This document shows, piece after piece, positions 54,803 through 64,000 of a stretch of 64,000 nt of DNA (the first letter of the stretch is position 1; each line of letters begins with the position of its first letter). Source of the DNA: Nageia nagi (taxonomy: Eukaryota > Pinophyta). The notes beneath the pieces are model-generated. The model did not search any database, was not told where the DNA came from, and saw only the letters and a list, made by a program, of their open reading frames with translations. The stretch covers positions 61,752,001-61,816,000 of the forward strand of contig JBITNC010000001.1 in assembly GCA_050084985.1 (NCBI GenBank), given 5' to 3'. Both the position numbers and the translations under genes were made by a program.

Positions 54803-55280
54803 AATAAAGACTAGTTCAAATAGAGATTGGCTTTATTAATAAATTCTTCCATTCTTCAATAGAATTGAAAGCTCCTAAATTATGGGAGGAGCAAGATGTA
54901 CAAAGTAGTGCTACAATATGGGTGGCCAATACTATTCAATTTCTTGAATAATCATTTTTTGAGAAGTAAATCTTAGGCTTAAAACAAATAAATGACCTCA
55001 CTTAGGAGATAATTGCAATATTCTTACATGTTGGGAGGCTGGAGAATGTGTTAATAGGGTTCAAAGTAGATATTATGAAAATACAAGCCTCCCATATTTT
55101 GTCATAAGTTGATTATCAAAAATTGAAGGATTTGAATAAGAAGATTCAATCCTTCCTCCTTGGAGTGCTAATTGTACCACTTGAAACTCCTACAAAATCT
55201 TCATCTTGATAGGTAGTTGTAAGCAACAAGTAGAGGTTCTATTCTTTAGTAGGCAGAGACCCTAAGAGCTACCAGAAGAT
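54803..55280 (+). pseudogene. B accessory region, segment 3 (C-terminal)
   Basis: Continuation of the coding region after the D insertion. It includes APKLWEEQD and later HVGRLENVLIGFKVD and QVDYQKLKDLNKKIQSFLLG, interrupted by stops. PKLW and its surroundings align loosely with PELWRSDGTL near the C-terminus of the E accessory region. The region ends at the B 3' LTR; the abutting sequence GAGCTACCAGAAGAT is only moderately purine-rich. Confidence 0.55.
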
Positions 55281-57244
55281 TGTATTCTTTCAAAATTACA
55301 CTCTAAAAATAAGGTAATATTATGGTATTCTTGATTCTTTCATTCATTTAAATGAATCTTTCTTAATTCTTGATTCCTTTTTTCCCTTTCATATGTGCTT
55401 AGCCTTTTTTTCAAAATTGAATCAAGTATAAAGAGTTTCGAGCATTATCAATAGTTCAGGTATTATTTATGTGTGTTAGCCTTAAATATTTTTGCTTCAA
55501 TGTTCTAGCTGCTATCTAGTAGGTGTTGTAGTAAGTCCCAAAAATTAATATTAGTCAATTTAGTTGTTACTCTGATAACTATGTATATAAAGAGAGTCAT
55601 AGATTATAGAAATTTTATCTAAGTCATGTCTAGGTAGTATTGTAATATGTAAGAGAAGTATGTGTCTAAGTAAAAGCACAAGAGTTATTGTGAATAAAAG
55701 TTTGGGTATTATTTAGGTCACTAGCAAGTGATATCACTAGGATTTATTATGAATAAAAGTCTAGATATTATTTAGATAACTAAAGGGTTATGTCACAAAG
55801 CCTACCAATGTTTAGAAGGAAGTCTTTATTTAACATCAAAAATTCATAGGGAGTATTGCAAGGAGATATAATAGAACCTGTTGATTTTGAATGATGATGT
55901 CACCATTTTTGTATGAAATTAGTGGGTCATGAGATAATCAATAGCAAGCACTACCTCATTCAATGGGAGATACTTCACAAAAATAACTAAATAAAGCCCA
56001 TATATTTTAAATGATGATGTCATAACTTTTGGCCAAAATCAATAGGTCCTAAGATAATAAGTAGTGAGAAGTACCATATTTAATGGGATATATTTCATAA
56101 AAGTAATTAATTAAAACCTTTTGATTTTGAATAATGATGTTACACCATTTTTCTAAAATCAATTGGTGTTAAGTGAATCTTGACCATCATTAGAGCTCAC
56201 ATAAGAGAGATAGAACCTGCTAGATAGGAGGAATAATGCATAGGGAGGAACATATGGGTCCACTTGATCATAAGTGTTTGACCCCCAAAGCTCTGTCAAT
56301 GTGGTGATCATGACTCATTTCCACATGATAGTAGTAGCTCATCCTAGGTATTCAATGATAAACTATTCATTTCCCTGATTATTCTATGCAACCAAGAGTT
56401 ACAATGCTAATCATTAATAATAATAGAGAAGTAGGTCACTATTGATAGAATACAATACTTGATCATACCAATCAACCTATAGACAATGCATCTTTAATCA
56501 GTTATAGACTTAAGAGAATTTAATCAATGAAAAATTAGGAGTATTATAGCTCAACAAGTACAATAACTCATAAATTTTAAATTCCTAGACCTTAACACTA
56601 GTTGTGCTTATTCATTGTGTAATCTAACATAGTTGTAATCATAATTGTATATTTATAAATAGTTTTATTTACTATTTTCAATTATGAATAGTATTTATGT
56701 ATATTAATGGTAAAAAACCATCCAATTAAAAAGGAAAATGTATAAATAGTGAACTATTATAAGTCCAAAAGGTTAGACATTCTAGCAAATTTGCCCAAGT
56801 CTATAAGATGCTTTTGCATATGATAATGCAAGTTGATAATGCTTTACCCTTTGCAACAAGTGGTTTTGTATTATGCTTTGTGAACATTATGTATGAAATG
56901 CTATCTTAATTTGTGGCTATGCATTATGATTGTGAGACCCCAAGGATAAGATAGTTTGTTATTCTTAATCTTGGCTATGGATTTCTACCTATGTTGCAAT
57001 GCTCAAGCTATATACTTTTAGTTTAATGTGTTCATATCTATCCTATTGCTCTTAGCCTTTTATCTCTTTCTTCTTACTTTTAACCTTCAAAATAGATAGG
57101 AAGCAACCTACAACCCAAAGATTGAGGAAAAAATCTACACAAGTGCATCCTCACCACCTTGTGCTCTCTCAAGGACCCTACTATTATGGACAATGAAGAA
57201 CTCAACTAGACCAAATCCTTGAGGTTACATTAAACTAATCAATA
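55281..57244 (+). repeat. 3' LTR of element B
   Basis: 1,964 bp, beginning TGTATTCTTTC and ending ATCAATA. U3 carries about 120-bp repeats with a GATGATGTCA-type core at about 55885-56165. The TATA box TATAAATA is at 56741-56748. The segment 56335-56945, absent from the 5' LTR, is present here. It is followed by the TSD GTTCA (57245-57249). Confidence 0.87.
56741..56748 (+). promoter_or_regulatory. TATA box in the B 3' LTR
   Basis: TATAAATA within AATGTATAAATAGTGAAC. The corresponding site in the minus-strand LTR is at 62896-62903. The 5' LTR of B lacks this segment. Confidence 0.6.
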
Positions 57245-57249
57245 GTTCA

Positions 57250-59033
57250 CAAGCTAACTTGATTGTAGAGGAGTATTTTAAGATAATTGCACTCACTATG
57301 CAACCACATCCACATACATATCCCTTGGGATGGGTTCATAGAAAGACCAAATTACAAGTTACTCATCAATGCCTATTGAGGTTCAGAATTAATAACGATT
57401 CCATAGATGAGGTATTACTTGATGTTATTCCTTAGAACATTTGTGGGATTATGCTAGGAATTCCTTATCTATATTATAAAGATGCTTTTTTTATATAAAA
57501 GAAAAAAATATAGTCTTATTAAGGATGGGATTGAATATATGGTTAATGCTCATCGAAATAAGGAAAATAATATTTCTTTGATCATTGTAGTACAAGCAAA
57601 AAGGTTTATTAATGCATGACAAAAGTTTGCAATTACAATGGTGAGATCTAAAAATGAAGTCAAGATTGTGAAAGCTCTTGATGGATGTGATCCTTGATAC
57701 AAAGAAAAAAGTGAAAGAATTAATTTCTAAATTTGAGGATTTATTTCAAGAACCCAAAGAACTTCCACCTAAAAAAGATTCAACATGAGATTCAATTACA
57801 TCATAATGTAGCACTTCATAATATTGGTTTGTATTGATATTGTATCATGGAAAGTGAAGAAATTAAGAAACAAGTCAAGGAATTGTTAGGATAAGGAGTC
57901 ATTAGGCCTAGTACATCACCATGTGGTTCTCCAATTGTGTTAATACTAAAGAAAAATAGATCTTGGAGTATGTGTGTGGATTATTGGGCATTAAAAAAAA
58001 GGGTAAAGAATAGGTATCCATTACCACACATTATTGATTTAATGGACTAATCACAAAAGGATAAACTCTTTACAAAACTTATTTAGGTAGTGCTTATCAT
58101 CAAGTGTGTTTTAAAGATGAGGATGATTGGAAAATCAATTTTAAAACAAAATAAGGATTGTTTAAGTGGTTGGTTTTACCATTTGGTTTGTGCAATGCAC
58201 TTGCTACTTTCATGAGAGTGATGAATGAAGTTTTGAGATCATTTCTTGATGATTTTATTATTATGTATTTGGATGATATTCTTATTTATATTAATGATTA
58301 TAATGATCATGTAATGCACATTCATAAAGTGTTTGAAATATTAAGAGAACCTAAAATCTTTTTGAAAATGTCTAAGTGTGAGTTTTTCTAGAAAAATTTA
58401 ATCTATATTAGTCATATTATTGGTTACGGCCAACTGAGTATAGATCCTTCCAAGGTAGAGGTTGTTGTGTAATGGCTTAGGCCCATTAATGTAATAAAAA
58501 CAAGAATTTTTTCTTATAATAGTGCAATACCTTTGCAAGTTTATTGGTAATTTTTCTTATATTGCTTCTCCACTCCATGTCATTATAGGGAATAATCATG
58601 GATTTTAATGGGAATAAAAACAAAATCATGCTTTTGATTTTTTGAAAAGAAAAATTAGTAATGCTCCAATTATTTATTTGGCTAATATTTAATAATCCTT
58701 TGAAATAGAAATTGATGTAAGTGATTGTGCTATGGGTGTTGTTTTATTATAGGATGGACATATGGTATGTTATCACTCTGAGATGTTCAACAGTGCAATA
58801 AAAAACTATCCCACTTATGATAAAGAATTATTTGCATTAGTTCAAAGTGTTAAAATGTGGAAACATTAGTTAGTGGATAAAGAGACAATAATACATACAG
58901 GTCATCAATCCTTATAGTATCTCAATCATAATCTAAATTGAAAAAATCTAGGCATTTTCGTTGGATGGAATTTTTGTAACAATTTCATTTGGTGATTAAG
59001 TATAAAAAAGGTTCATAAAATAAGATTATTGAT
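57250..59033 (+). pseudogene. pol: A protease, reverse transcriptase and RNase H, degraded
   Basis: It resumes the A frame after the B insertion with NLIVEEYFKIIALTMQPHPH (the rest of the protease, matching F). RT starts at about 57890 (GVIRPSTSPCGSPIV), and the open piece 58158-58391 has LPFGLCNALATFMRVMNEVL and IIMYLDDILIYIND with the YLDD active site. RNase H follows (about 58690-59040), with EIDVSDCAMGVVLL-like and HFVWMEFL-like blocks. Many stops and small indels are present. This copy supplies the sequence missing from F. Confidence 0.85.
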
Positions 59034-60576
59034 ATGTTTTCTAGACCTCTAATCATAGTAGTTGGTATAATATTAAAAAATATTTCTTTGATGCATGAAG
59101 GTTATAAAGAACAATATATTGTTGATCCTAATTTTCAAGATGTCTATCATAAATTGAGTAATGGTAATGAAAATAGAAATATTAACTTTCATGTGTATGA
59201 TGGATTACTTTTACATTTAGGTAAGCTTTGTATTCCTATTGGTGAGAGGAATGATATTATTAGGGAAGATCAAACTTATCATGTTTTCAGACATCTTAGT
59301 GTTGAAAAAACTCTTGCTAATTTGCAAAGATATTGTTATTGGCCTAAAATAAAAGAAAATATATCTAGGTATATTAAAGGTTGTATGTTATGTAGTATTA
59401 GCAAACCAAGTAATAGAAAAATCAACCTCTACATGCTATTATAAGTTCCTACATGACCATGGAAAAGTATTTACATGTATTTTATTAGATTTTTTACTAT
59501 TTCCAAAAGAGGATATGATTATTTGTATGTGGTTATGGATCAATTTAGTAAAATGTGTATTTTGATTCCATGGAAAAAGACTATGATAGGTCAAGAAGCA
59601 ACTAATATTTTCTTTCCTTATGTGTGGATTTATTTTGGCCTTCCTACTTTGATTATTTTTGATAGGTATTCCAAGTTTCTTGGCATATTTTGGACATATT
59701 TATGGCAAAGGATGGACACTAAGTTAAAGAGGAGCATAACATTTCATCCATAGAAAGATGGGCAAATAGAAGTGGTAAACATGATAATGGTGCATATTTT
59801 ATGAGGTTATTATGGTAAGCATAATAAGAATTAGAATGAACATTTGAGTTATATACAACATGCATATAATTATGCTATACACTTTTCTACTAATAAATCT
59901 CCTTTTGAGATATATTTTGGCTATTTTCCAAAATCATCCTTCAATATAGGTTTTGCTTCATCTAGTAATGGATATGTAGTTCTTCATAATGAGGAGGAGC
60001 AATCCAAGAGTTTTATTGAGAGGATAAAGTTAGTTCATCAAAAGGTTTAAAAATAATTGGAGAAGATTCAAGCTAAGTACAAGGAAAGGCATGATTGTTA
60101 TAAAGTGGATCACAAATTTCAAGTTAGAGATTAGGTATGTCTTCACTTCAGTAAGGAAAGATAGCATGAGAAAGGGAAAAAGTTGAAATTAATAAGGTAT
60201 GGATAATTTTATATTATTATACAAGGTGGTGAAAATGCATTTTGATTATACCTTCCACCCAATATATAGATATATTCCATTATGAATGTTGAGAATTTGA
60301 AGTTGTACAAACTAGTTTTGGTTGTAAAAGATACAAGAATTATGTTACCATGATTTAATGATTTACCCCTAATTACATGAGTATTTTTCTTAAGGATTAA
60401 ATATTGGAAAAGAAGATAAGATCATTTCATAGTGGCAAACATGAGGTGCAATGTATCAATGTGAAGGGAAAACACCCACATAAGGCCAAGTGGTTTACAG
60501 TTGATGAAGTGAGGAAGCTCTACCCTCACTTAATTCCATCATATTAAATGCTTTTGGGGGAAAAATTTCTCTCTTA
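59034..60576 (+). pseudogene. pol: A integrase and chromodomain-like tail, degraded
   Basis: The piece 59034-59444 carries the zinc finger (YHVFRHLSVEKTLANLQRYC, then GCMLC). The piece 59475-59753 carries the core, with the first Asp in VVMDQFSKM and the second in IIFDRYSKF; the Glu lies in GQIEVVN (about 59761), so the triad is preserved although stops separate it. The C-terminal domain (about 60100-60330) and a tail (HPHKAKWFTVDEVRKLYPHL, about 60475-60535) parallel F. The tail spacing resembles a degenerate chromodomain. Confidence 0.82.
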
Positions 60577-60587
60577 GTGGGAAGGAA
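60577..60587 (+). other. Polypurine tract of element A
   Basis: GTGGGAAGGAA directly precedes the 3' LTR start TGATAC, matching the position of the F tract. Confidence 0.75.
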
Positions 60588-61917
60588 TGATACAAATTTT
60601 ATATCCTCTCATTATGTAGTATACTTAGATTTATTATTTTATGTTCATCTCCAACTTCATGGCACTTATTTTCGATCGAGAATCTAATTTTGAATGTGGA
60701 AGATATGTGGTTTTGAAGTTATGATTTTTTTAATTAATATACAAAAATAAAAAAATGAATATAAAATACTAAAAAAATAAAATAATATATATTAAATATT
60801 TTTTTTAAAGTTCAAATGGGTAGTAGGGAAGTTCAATGGGGGTCAAACCTCACATTGAGGCAATGTCAGGGAAGTGGAAAGGAGTGACTAGTTTGAATGG
60901 AGAGATTGGATGACCCACTAAGTAGAGCCAACATGTATACCTACCATATGCCACAATGGAGTGCCATGTAGAGGGGGTTGATAGTGTTTATAGCATAATA
61001 GAAACCAATTAAAATACTGACCAATGCAAACATAATGTAAAGGGGGAAGGAGACCACCAACCATGTGACATCACTAGTTAGCTAATGAGGGAGACAAAAG
61101 TGGGGGACACAAAGGTGATTTTATATGACCACCATGCCATATGATAAGCCAATGTAGAGCCACACCATATATTCTATCCAAACCTTCCCAATAGGTAAAT
61201 GATCATCCATTCAACCACTAAAGCCACTAACCCATTCACCATCTATAATTAGTTAAAGGCAGTTGGATATTGTTAGATAGCTACCAAGTGGTGCATTTCA
61301 ATTGAATCCACTTAGTTTTATTTGATATACATGGTATATAAGGTTTTAATGGTATTTTAAGCTATTTTATTAGTTTTTAAGCCTAATTTTAGGCTACATA
61401 TTATTTTTGTATTCTATATTAATCTAGTAAACATGAATTTTGAGTTCAGAAGCCCATATTATGAGATTGGCTCAACCATTTGAGTCCAAATTTGAACTAG
61501 AGGTAGATGTTAATATTGGGTAATTGAAAATATTATTTTTATTATAACCTTATAATTGTAAAAAATTCCAAACATAGCATGTACATTTCTTATATAAAGA
61601 TATACATTAAAGGTGTTTGGGGAGGAGGATTATAGGGTTTTAAGAGTAGATTTTTAAGTATTATAGAGCTAATATTTTGTACAATTGTGAATAGAAGTAC
61701 TGAAGTGCTTTTTAATGCTTTTTACATTATTTAACACCCACTAATTAAAGAGAGCTTTTATTGCTAGATGTAGCTGACATTGGGTGAACCATGGTAATTT
61801 GTTCTATCTCTTTGTAGTGTGTTTTCTTCTCTAAATTTGCACTTAGTTTCCATTTAAATTCTCTAATTATTTAGTTTTCAAGCACTTAATTGGAATAATC
61901 CCTATAATTATAGATCA
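60588..61917 (+). repeat. 3' LTR of element A
   Basis: 1,330 bp, from TGATACAAATTTT to TAGATCA. A TATA-type sequence, TATATAAA, is at 61591-61598. It is followed by the TSD ATATC (61918-61922). It aligns along its length with 18233-19568 but is heavily diverged. Confidence 0.88.
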
Positions 61918-61922
61918 ATATC

Positions 61923-62389
61923 GAGTATCCGATTGGAATAATCTATAGGCCTAATGAAACCAATATTCAAATACTTCTCAATTTCTTTTTTAGCCAATTA
62001 AATAGTATAGAGGTGCATCTTTTTTAGTTTTTGTTTGATAGGTTTTTCTCCTTTCTTAAGTGGTAAACTATGTATAATAAAATATGTATCTAAACTAGAC
62101 ATATCAGAATAAGACCATGAAAAATTCTTAGTAAATTCAAGGAATTTATCTTTATACCTTTTTTGCTAATGTGCATCAAGACCAACTCTGATTTTGACCA
62201 TCCTCTCTTGCTCATTGATGATAATGTTTATGTAAAGTAACTATTTGGATAGGAATATCAAATCATCTAATTTTTACATTAAGGAAGGTAGTTCCTCTAA
62301 CCCAAGAACACCATTTATTTCATTTTCTTCATCATCATCTTGTTGTGTCTATAAAGCTTCAACAAAATTGATCTCTTGTCAAAAGTAAC
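61923..62389 (-). pseudogene. pol: L0 RT N-terminus and protease-RT linker
   Basis: The minus strand reads GFIRPIDYSNRIL up to 61923, matching FIQPIDYSDWISNMV of D, and continues directly into RT at 18232 when element A and one TSD copy are removed. Upstream is the AT-rich counterpart of the D linker (47460-47640). It breaks off at 62389 against the B-family LTR, with no gag of L0 visible. Confidence 0.75.
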
Positions 62390-64000
62390 TATTGCTCGGT
62401 ATAGCATAACCTCAAGGGTTTGGTCTAGTCATGTTCTCCACTTCCTATAATAGTAGGTTCCTTAAAAGATCAAAAGGTGGTGGGGATGCTCTCATGTTGA
62501 TCTTCTACTCAATATTCAGTTAATAGGTTGGTTCCTATCTATGTTTAAGGTCAAAAGTAACAGGAAAAGAATAAAAAGATGAAGAGTTATAGGAAAGAGA
62601 TAAGCAAATAAATAACTAAAATAGGAAATATACAACCTAGGCATTGTAGCATAGGTAGCAATCTATAGCTAAGATAAAGAATATTAGACTATCTTACATT
62701 TGGGCTCTCATAATCACAATACACAACCATAATTATAAGAAAATGTTCCACACATAACATTCACAAAAGTAATAATAGCCACTTTTTTGCAAGAGGGAAA
62801 AGCATTTTCTATTTGCATTATCATATGTGAATTGCTTTTACAAATTAGGGCAAATTTGCTAAAATATCTAACCTTGTTAATTTTTAAAAACTAGCTATTT
62901 ATACAACTTTCCCCTCTTTAGGTGGTTGAATCTCATTAATGTACATTACTACTAGCATTGAATAAAACAACTACAATAGCATTATTTACATAAATATTAA
63001 ATTTGTGCTAGATTATATAGTGAATAAGTACTAATCAATAATAACTATTTTAAATATCTAAGGATTTGTAACTTTTAGTCAACCATGTTTATAGACCCAC
63101 AATATTTTTAACATGTCATTGATTGCTCCTTCCTTAGTTCCGTAGCTAATTAAATATAACACTATTTCTAAGTGAAGGTAGCATTGTACCTGATTGAGCA
63201 ATTATTTGATTGCACATTGATTGGTATCATTTGGTTGTATGCTTTATTACCCTTCATCTATTTCTCTATGATCTTTATGATTTCTACTATGGATGTTAAC
63301 AATCAGAGTAATGATGGTTGGTAGACATTATGTTCACTTGGATCAAGAAGAATTGCCATTGTTATAAGGAAATGAGTTGGTGTTGACATATTAATAGGGC
63401 CTTGAGGGTCAAACACTTAAGATGAAGTGGAACTAGGTGTTGTTTCTCATGCACTACTCTTTTACTTGCTTGGTAGGCTTTATGTTCTTCTTTTAGGCTC
63501 TATTGATGATCTGGTTCTTTCGAGACCTACTGATTCTAGCTAAAATTTGCGATGTCATCCTTCAAAATCCTTGAGCTCTATTGATGATTTGGTTTATTTT
63601 AGGACCTATTGATTTTAGCCAAAATTTATGATATAATCCTTCAAAATCCTTAGGCTCTATTGATGATCTAGTTTCTTTTGGGACTTATTAATTTTCATAA
63701 AAAAATGTGATGTCAACTTCTAAAATTCCCAAGTATTATTTATATTCTTCAAAAATGGAACTCTAAATATGTACAAGTTTTGGACATTTATGCTAATAAT
63801 TCTTAAATACTCTAAGGCAATAAATATGACTTTGGGAACTTTTACATACATGACTTCTCTAGTATACTAGGAGTAGATGACATGATTTTTGGAGACTTTC
63901 AACTCTTGGTTACTAAAGAATAAAAGAATATAAAATTGACACAAGTCTCATTGACATCAAGTAACCTTATTTGCATAATTCTTGAGTACTAAAGAATGAG
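62390..64000 (-). repeat. LTR of a further B-family element, cut by the window edge
   Basis: It begins (plus strand) TATTGCTCGG, the reverse complement of the TA-ending B-type LTR terminus. It then shows, in reverse, the CCTCAAGGGTTTGG block, the GTAACAGGAAAAG motif (62556), a TATA box (62896-62903) and TGATGTCA-type repeats (about 63540-63720). Because L0 pol adjoins it directly on the left, this is best read as the 3' LTR of a minus-strand element inserted in L0 and extending beyond 64000. A solo LTR is possible. Confidence 0.75.

Larger units (their letters stand above)
20646..57244 (+). mobile_element. Element B: Ty3/gypsy with RNase-H-like domain before RT and a 3' accessory region
   Basis: Direct repeats 20646-22016 and 55281-57244 share the start TGTATTCTTTC and the end ATCAATA. 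They are bounded by the TSD GTTCA at 20641-20645 and 57245-57249. Interior order on the plus strand: primer site, gag (22400-23560), RNase-H-like domain (24690-25010), RT (25480-26200), RNase H (26200-26870), integrase (26930-27800) and an accessory coding region (28600-55280, itself split by F and D). Removing A, F and D leaves a coherent element. Gag, knuckle, primer site, LTR motifs and accessory region tie it to E. Confidence 0.88.
18233..61917 (+). mobile_element. Element A: Ty3/gypsy with tRNA-Met primer site, split by element B
   Basis: LTRs at 18233-19568 and 60588-61917 flank the element, with a perfect TSD, ATATC, at 18228-18232 and 61918-61922. The interior is in two parts, 19569-20645 (primer site and gag) and 57250-60587 (protease to chromodomain-like tail), separated by B. 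Rejoining across the GTTCA duplication restores a protease context like that of element F. Gag, protease, RT, RNase H and integrase are all recognisable but full of stops. A is the same family as F (shared primer-site type, gag, protease and tail), with a longer LTR. Confidence 0.92.

Overview
This 64 kb window comes from a large, repeat-rich plant nuclear genome. It is AT-rich, contains no convincing host gene, rRNA or tRNA gene, and is almost entirely LTR retrotransposon DNA of the Ty3/gypsy superfamily in different states of decay. A gymnosperm or another big-genome plant is plausible, but that is an inference from the density and nesting of the elements.

The layout is a stack of insertions, resolved by matching LTR pairs and 5-bp target-site duplications (TSDs). 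Oldest: element L0, minus strand, with a candidate 3' LTR at 3826-5171, interior at 5172-5687, pol at 14861-18232, and the rest of its RT at 61923-62389. Element A (18233-61917, plus strand, TSD ATATC) landed in the RT of L0. Element B (20646-57244, plus strand, TSD GTTCA) landed in the protease of A. Two elements landed in the 3' accessory region of B: F (29147-34418, plus strand, TSD GTTTT) and D (37292-54797, minus strand, TSD AAATC). Element E (5688-14855, minus strand, TSD GGTAT) inserted separately, and very recently, into the 3' part of L0. A further LTR of the B family, minus strand, starts at 62390 and runs off the right edge. The left end (1-780) holds a protease remnant of yet another element.

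A and F are one family: tRNA-Met-type primer site, gag with a CCHC knuckle, protease, RT, RNase H, integrase and a chromodomain-like tail. F has lost most of RT and the integrase core through two internal deletions. D and L0 have the order RT - RNase H - second (archaeal-type) RNase H - integrase, typical of the Tat lineage. D also has an extra sense ORF after integrase and, on the opposite strand, a broken plant mobile domain (PMD) gene.

The most interesting system is the B/E lineage. B carries gag, an RNase-H-like domain placed before RT, RT, RNase H, integrase, and then a long accessory coding region of unknown function ending in a coiled coil. E, whose two 1,830-bp LTRs differ at only two positions that I found, has gag and a homologous accessory coding region but no protease, RT, RNase H or integrase at all. 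B and E share a shortened zinc knuckle (CX2CX3HX4C), a primer-site sequence, and U3 regions made of about 120-bp repeats that each carry a TGAYRTCA bZIP-type site. E looks like a recently moved, pol-less element that must have used enzymes supplied by a relative, while keeping a large uncharacterised protein-coding region.
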